64,000 nucleotides of DNA, from NCBI RefSeq assembly GCF_004135935.1, contig NZ_CP025086.1, positions 2,852,001 through 2,916,000 on the forward strand, read 5' to 3'. Made by a program: the position numbers and the translations under genes. How positions within the stretch are numbered: position 1 is the stretch's first letter; each line of letters opens with the position of its first letter. Origin of the DNA: Methylovirgula ligni (lineage in GTDB: Bacteria; Pseudomonadota; Alphaproteobacteria; Rhizobiales; Beijerinckiaceae). The notes below the pieces were generated by a model that was given only the letters and a program-made list of their open reading frames with translations, was not told where the DNA came from and did not search any database. Of this stretch, positions 60,607-64,000 are shown piece after piece.

Positions 60607-60867
60607 ATGCCCGAACCGCGCAAGATCGACGTCGCCTATTCGGACGGCCACTGGCTTGCCGAGGTTGCTCCCGATTTCGATGAGCCCTTCGATTGTGAAA
60701 GCCTGCAACGGCTGATCGAAGCTGTGCAGCGCGAGCGGCCCGATGAGCCGCTGCTTTTCATCGTCGACTGGACGACGATCGAGGGCTACCCGGACGCGGA
60801 GCTGCAGCTTCTCGATGCGGGCGAGAAAAGCGGCGCGATGGTCATCTCCTCGGTGCAAGAGTTCTAG
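60607..60867 (+). CDS. Small hypothetical protein
   Basis: An 86-residue protein; a GGAGG site 7 bp before the ATG decides the start within a longer frame. The acidic, tryptophan-containing sequence (VAYSDGHWLAEVAPDFDEPF) has no family assignment. Confidence 0.6.
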   Translation: MPEPRKIDVAYSDGHWLAEVAPDFDEPFDCESLQRLIEAVQRERPDEPLLFIVDWTTIEGYPDAELQLLDAGEKSGAMVISSVQEF

Positions 60868-60873
60868 CGGCCG

Positions 60874-61110
60874 CTACAGCATCCCTTCGCGGCCGAGCGC
60901 GCGCTGCACCTGCATAGTGGCCGCGCGGATATCGCCGGCCTTCCCGGACTTCGCGGCATCGATCAGCAGCTCGGCCGCATATTGATTCCAGTCGTGGCGC
61001 TGGATCGTCTCGCTGAGACGGAGGAAGAGCTGCGCCGCGTCATTCAGCGTCTTGAGGACACGGCCGTCGTGGAGGGTGATCGGGGCAGAGAGAGGATCGG
61101 ACCAAGGCAC
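60874..61110 (-). CDS. Small conserved hypothetical protein
   Basis: A 78-residue protein. LHDGRVLKTLNDAAQLFLRL followed by a helical end resembles a small protein that is common in Rhizobiales, often on mobile elements. Convergent with the preceding gene. Confidence 0.6.
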   Translation of the reverse strand: MPWSDPLSAPITLHDGRVLKTLNDAAQLFLRLSETIQRHDWNQYAAELLIDAAKSGKAGDIRAATMQVQRALGREGML

Positions 61111-61303
61111 CCCGAAAATTGAACCTTCGCTAAGAGGAAAAGCGATTAAAAATCTTTCGAATTGGCGACTTAACGCCAGCCGTTAAACTGAATCGGATGC
61201 TTGACAGAGGGCTTTAAGTTTTCAGCCGAAATGTGCATCGCGGGCAAATTGTTCAACGACTTACGAAATTGCGCATAAACTCAAACTGACCCATAATGCT
61301 TGA

Positions 61304-61990
61304 TTAAAGCAAGTCCGCCTCAAGCGGCTCCAGCAGCGTCGGATCGTCGTCGCCTGCACCCGTTCGGTTGATGCGCCGGTCGATCGGCCATTCGCGCAGC
61401 GCCGATTCCGCAGCCGGGTGAAGCTCCTCGGCCGCCATATCGCCCGCCAGCCAGCGATCGATCTCGGCCTGCTGCAAAAGTACTGGCATCCGATCGTGAT
61501 AGGGCGTCATCCATTCCGTCGCGCCAGTGACGATGATGGTGCAGGACAGCAGCTCTTCGCCGCTCTCCGGGTCGCCCCAGCGATCCCATAGGCCGGCGAG
61601 GGCGAGGACCGGCCGGCCGTCCGAGTCGACGAAGATGTGCGGCTGTTTATCGCCTTTCTGGCCCGTCCATTCGTAAAAGCCCGATGCCGGCACGACGCAT
61701 CGACGCTTGCGATAGGCGTCCCGGAACATCGGCTTGGTCGCGACCGTCTCGACGCGGGCGTTGAAGGTCGCCGGGACGTCTTTGAGGGGCTTTTCCCACC
61801 AGGCTGGCACTAGGCCCCAGCGCACGCCGCGCACCAGCTCACGGCGCCCCTCGGCGTCATGGCGCACCATATCGACCCGCGTCGTCGGCGCGATATTGTA
61901 GCGCGGCCGCAGGTTCTGCGGCGCGCCGGTGACGCTCAAGAATTCGTGGATCTGTGCCCAAGTATAATGCTGGGTGAAGCGGCCGCACAT
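61304..61990 (-). CDS. SOS-response-associated peptidase family (SRAP)
   Basis: A 228-residue protein starting MCGRFTQHYTWAQIHEF. Cys2 is the catalytic or abasic-site-crosslinking residue of HMCES/YedK proteins. PRYNIAPTTRVD, WGLVPAWWEKPLKDVPATFN, FNARVETVATKPMFRDAYRK and CVVPASGFYEWTGQKGDKQP are all typical. It protects abasic sites in single-stranded DNA. It is the last gene before attR and was probably picked up by the phage. A longer upstream frame runs into the attachment region and was discarded. Confidence 0.92.
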   Translation of the reverse strand: MCGRFTQHYTWAQIHEFLSVTGAPQNLRPRYNIAPTTRVDMVRHDAEGRRELVRGVRWGLVPAWWEKPLKDVPATFNARVETVATKPMFRDAYRKRRCVVPASGFYEWTGQKGDKQPHIFVDSDGRPVLALAGLWDRWGDPESGEELLSCTIIVTGATEWMTPYHDRMPVLLQQAEIDRWLAGDMAAEELHPAAESALREWPIDRRINRTGAGDDDPTLLEPLEADLL

Positions 61991-62052
61991 GGGCAGTTGT
62001 CTTAGCGCCACTGCTCGTTTATTCAAAGAGATGCGGACCGGGCTAGGCGCTT

Positions 62053-62117
62053 CATCAGAACGACCTCCAGCAAAATCAACACCTTGAGGTAGTTTCGAAT
62101 CCTGCTGCCCCGACCAC
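62053..62117 (-). other. attR: core and mirrored arm sites
   Basis: CATCAGAAC (62053-62061) and AAAATCAACAC (62072-62082) are the reverse complements of the attL arm elements, again 10 bases apart. The 24-bp core at 62094-62117 equals 7761-7784, the tRNA-Pro 3' end. Confidence 0.9.
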
Positions 62118-62148
62118 ATGATCGCGACGATAGAGGAGCGGAATTGAG

Positions 62149-62454
62149 ATGACCGCACGCATCTACCGGCCAAGCAGAACGGCGACCCAGTCCGGCCAGG
62201 CGAAGACGACGCGCTGGGTTCTGGAATTCGCCCCCGAGCTCGCCCCGCAGATCGATCCGCTGATGGGCTGGACGGGCTCGCGCGACATGCGCCGCCAGGT
62301 GCGGCTCTGGTTCGGCACGCAGGAGGAGGCGATTGCCTATGCCGAAAAGAACGGCATTCCCTTCCTGCTCGAGGAGCCGAAGCCGGTGACACGGAAAATT
62401 CTCTCTTATTCCGATAATTTTAAATCGACGCGCCTGGGCCAGTGGACGCATTAA
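62149..62454 (+). CDS. Complex I accessory subunit, NDUFS4-like
   Basis: A 101-residue protein: MTARIYRPSRTATQSGQAKT, RWVLEFAPELAPQIDPLMGW, DMRRQVRLWFGTQEEAIAYA, ending YSDNFKSTRLGQWTH. This is the ETC complex I conserved-region family, found in alphaproteobacteria as the NADH dehydrogenase 18-kDa (NDUFS4) homologue. It is host DNA directly beyond attR, and its closeness to tRNA-Pro in the empty site supports the boundary. Confidence 0.93.
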   Translation: MTARIYRPSRTATQSGQAKTTRWVLEFAPELAPQIDPLMGWTGSRDMRRQVRLWFGTQEEAIAYAEKNGIPFLLEEPKPVTRKILSYSDNFKSTRLGQWTH

Positions 62455-62488
62455 CACGCCGCCGTTGTTGAAGGCGGCGTCATCGGCT

Positions 62489-62565
62489 GACCCCGTAGCT
62501 CAGCTGGATAGAGCAGCCGCCTTCTAAGCGGCAGGTCGCAGGTTCGAGCCCTGCCGGGGTCGCCA
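62489..62565 (+). tRNA. tRNA-Arg (TCT)
   Basis: Acceptor stem GACCCCG/CGGGGTC, D-arm AGCTCAGCTGGATAGAGC, anticodon TCT in CTTCTAA, T-arm GGTTCGAGCCC, encoded CCA. Confidence 0.96.
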
Positions 62566-62595
62566 ATAAATTCAACGCGTTATGAACGTCCCGTT

Positions 62596-63372
62596 TTACG
62601 ACGGCGCGAAATCTTGCAGGACGTGGACGAGCGGCGTCGGCGCTTCCTTGATGCCGCCGGCGAACGGCCGCTCGAGCGCGATCACGATGACCAATTCGGA
62701 AAAAATCAGAAACGCCAGCAGCCCGGTCATCAGCGTCTGGGCGCGCAGATTTTGCGTTCCGAAGAAAAACGTGAAGCCGATGACCAGGAACGCGCACAGG
62801 AAAACGATCGCCCAGACGGGACCGGGGACGATGCCGTCAGCCGCGATGAGTCTGGCACGGCGCGCCTGCGTTATGACGGTAAGCTGATTGAAGATTTCCG
62901 TTTTAATAGATACGTCGTCAGCGGCTCCGGGCGCGATCATCGCCGTATAGAGGTCGCCTAGGGCCTCCCACGTTGGCTTGTTCGACTTACCGTGCTCCAT
63001 GGTCGACCATTCGTCTTTGATCGTGGAGCTAAGATAGCGGGTCATGGCGGTCCGAAGGTCCGTTCTCTTCGGCTCGCCGAGACCATTGGACAGACGATAG
63101 ATCGTCGCGGCGGCGCCGGCCTCCCGTTCGATCGTTGATTCTGCATCGCTGGCCTTCTCCCAGACCACCACGATCGAAAAGGCGAGAAGCACGGCATAGG
63201 TCACGCCAATGGTCGCAAACTTGAAGCCCGCGACCTCGTTGTTTATGGCCAGATGTTCGAGCTGTACGAAACGCCGGATCAATGAGGGACCGAGCATCGC
63301 GATCACGGTCGGTATGATGACCACGAGCAAAATTTCGACCCAAAGAGGCGCGGTCGTCAAAAAATCTATCAT
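62596..63372 (-). CDS. DUF4239 membrane protein
   Basis: A 258-residue protein starting MIDFLTTAPLWVEILLVVII, with four hydrophobic segments (near residues 9-27, 50-70, 190-205, 215-235) and HLAINNEVAGFKFATIGVTY, the pattern of DUF4239, bestrophin-like proteins of unknown function. A 36-bp longer start is possible. It lies between tRNA-Arg and a decayed copy of that tRNA. Confidence 0.85.
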   Translation of the reverse strand: MIDFLTTAPLWVEILLVVIIPTVIAMLGPSLIRRFVQLEHLAINNEVAGFKFATIGVTYAVLLAFSIVVVWEKASDAESTIEREAGAAATIYRLSNGLGEPKRTDLRTAMTRYLSSTIKDEWSTMEHGKSNKPTWEALGDLYTAMIAPGAADDVSIKTEIFNQLTVITQARRARLIAADGIVPGPVWAIVFLCAFLVIGFTFFFGTQNLRAQTLMTGLLAFLIFSELVIVIALERPFAGGIKEAPTPLVHVLQDFAPS

Positions 63373-63592
63373 GTCAGGGATCCCGAATTCCAAGGCGGCC
63401 AATACCACCGCTTACGCCAGTTCGGCAATTCCCCTCGCTAATATGTGTTTATTCAGGGCCAGGAATTTCGAATTCCCGATCATGCCCCGCCTTTAGCCGC
63501 AACTCGTGGCTCAGGCGCCACCAGCCCCGCAACTATTTGAAAAGGCAAAGCCTCCCTGTTACGAATTGGCGGGGGTTGAAAGGATATCGGCA

Positions 63593-63630
63593 CGCCTTTC
63601 CAGCGGCCGGTCGCAGATTTGAGCCCTGCC
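63593..63630 (+). repeat. Decayed copy of tRNA-Arg 3' half
   Basis: It aligns with 62518-62555 (tRNA-Arg anticodon stem to T-arm) at 32 of 38 positions, for example GGTCGCAG and GAGCCCTGCC. It is probably an old attachment-site duplicate left by a previous integration, with mutations. The interval between the two copies contains the DUF4239 gene. Confidence 0.7.
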
Positions 63631-63651
63631 AAGCCTGAGGTCGAGGCGCAT

Positions 63652-64000
63652 ATGATCGCTGGAATCATCGACGAGACAAATATCCTGCCGGGCCGCGACT
63701 GCGGCCCCTGCGCGCTCTGCTGCAAGGTCATGCGCATCGAGGCCCTGGGGAAGCCGGAAGGGATCTGGTGCCCGCATTGCGTGCCGGGCAAAGGCTGCCG
63801 GATCTATGAAACCCGGCAGGAGGAGTGCCGGATCTTCTATTGTCTATGGCGCGCCGATCCGGACCTCGGCGACATTTGGCAGCCGGCGCACTGCAAAATG
63901 GTCCTCTACACGGAGGGCATGGGCCACCGGCTGGTGATCTCGGTCGATCCGGGCAATCCGACGAAATGGCGCGAGGAGCCCTGGTATTCGCAGATCAAAA
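63652..64000 (+). CDS. Cysteine-rich YkgJ-like protein, cut by window edge
   Basis: Translated from the ATG at 63652: MIAGIIDETNILPGRDCGPC, then ALCCKVMRIEALGKPEG, CPHCVPGKGCRIYETRQEEC and FYCLWRADPDLGDIWQPAHC. The CxxCxxCC box followed by CP.C...GC resembles YkgJ-type putative zinc/iron-binding proteins. At least 116 residues; the end lies beyond 64000. I read this frame by hand. Confidence 0.85.
   Translation, partial: MIAGIIDETNILPGRDCGPCALCCKVMRIEALGKPEGIWCPHCVPGKGCRIYETRQEECRIFYCLWRADPDLGDIWQPAHCKMVLYTEGMGHRLVISVDPGNPTKWREEPWYSQIK

Larger units (their letters stand above)
7761..62117. mobile_element. Integrated siphovirus prophage, about 54.3 kb
   Basis: It is bounded by an exact 24-bp direct repeat, 7761-7784 in tRNA-Pro and 62094-62117. 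Inside are, in order, the integrase, a leftward operon, an immunity region, early genes, terminase, head, tail, lysis and accessory genes. Removing one repeat and the intervening DNA would place tRNA-Pro about 30 bp upstream of the NDUFS4-like gene. All expected head, tail and lysis modules are present; the only clear lesion is a frameshift in an early AAA+ gene. Confidence 0.95.

Overview
The window is a stretch of alphaproteobacterial chromosome, most likely from the Hyphomicrobiales (Beijerinckiaceae/Methylocystaceae-like by gene content; this is inference), carrying a complete-looking integrated siphovirus. The DNA is GC-rich. The host part has glnA/glnB, a complex I accessory subunit (NDUFS4-like) and a Rhizobiales-style palindromic intergenic repeat.

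Left host region (1-7783): glnA and glnB on the minus strand, a small conserved gene, a cysK-sseA pair (cysteine synthase, mercaptopyruvate sulfurtransferase), a short-chain dehydrogenase, tRNA-Cys and tRNA-Asn, a double cold-shock-domain protein, an exported DUF192 protein and tRNA-Pro(TGG).

Prophage (core site 7761-7784 to core site 62094-62117, about 54.3 kb): the last 24 bases of tRNA-Pro are repeated exactly at 62094-62117, just before the complex I gene, so the element sits in the 3' end of tRNA-Pro. Both ends carry the same composite arm site in mirror orientation. From left to right: integrase and an excisionase-like gene; a long leftward operon of small genes, a DUF5131 protein, an HNH protein and a large ParB-like protein; an immunity region (repressor, Cro-like gene, identical 22-bp operators at both ends, one secreted protein); a structured RNA-like region ending in a terminator; a rightward early operon (two more ParB-like proteins, one fused to an MT-A70 adenine methyltransferase; an mTERF-like repeat protein; Toprim, TSCPD and GapR-like proteins; a frameshifted AAA+ ATPase; a replication-type protein with repeats; a NusG paralogue); HNH and terminase; an HK97-type head with two tandem capsid-fold paralogues; a siphovirus tail with a -1 frameshift tail chaperone and a gene-transfer-agent-like tip (DUF2460, DUF2163, NlpC/P60); three fibre-region proteins with signal peptides; lysis genes; a protein with an Acb2/Tad1-like domain; a DUF5678 plus retropepsin-like cassette; and a right-end set of small genes with an SRAP protein.

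Right host region (62118-64000): NDUFS4-like subunit, tRNA-Arg(TCT), a DUF4239 membrane protein, a decayed copy of the tRNA-Arg 3' half, and a cysteine-rich protein cut by the window edge.

The most unusual item is the gene at 21199-22236. It encodes seven 33-residue repeats that look like mTERF motifs, a family known to me from eukaryotic organelles. Among the six full units, every nucleotide difference changes an amino acid, and the changes fall at only three positions, as would be expected of a modular nucleic-acid-binding array.
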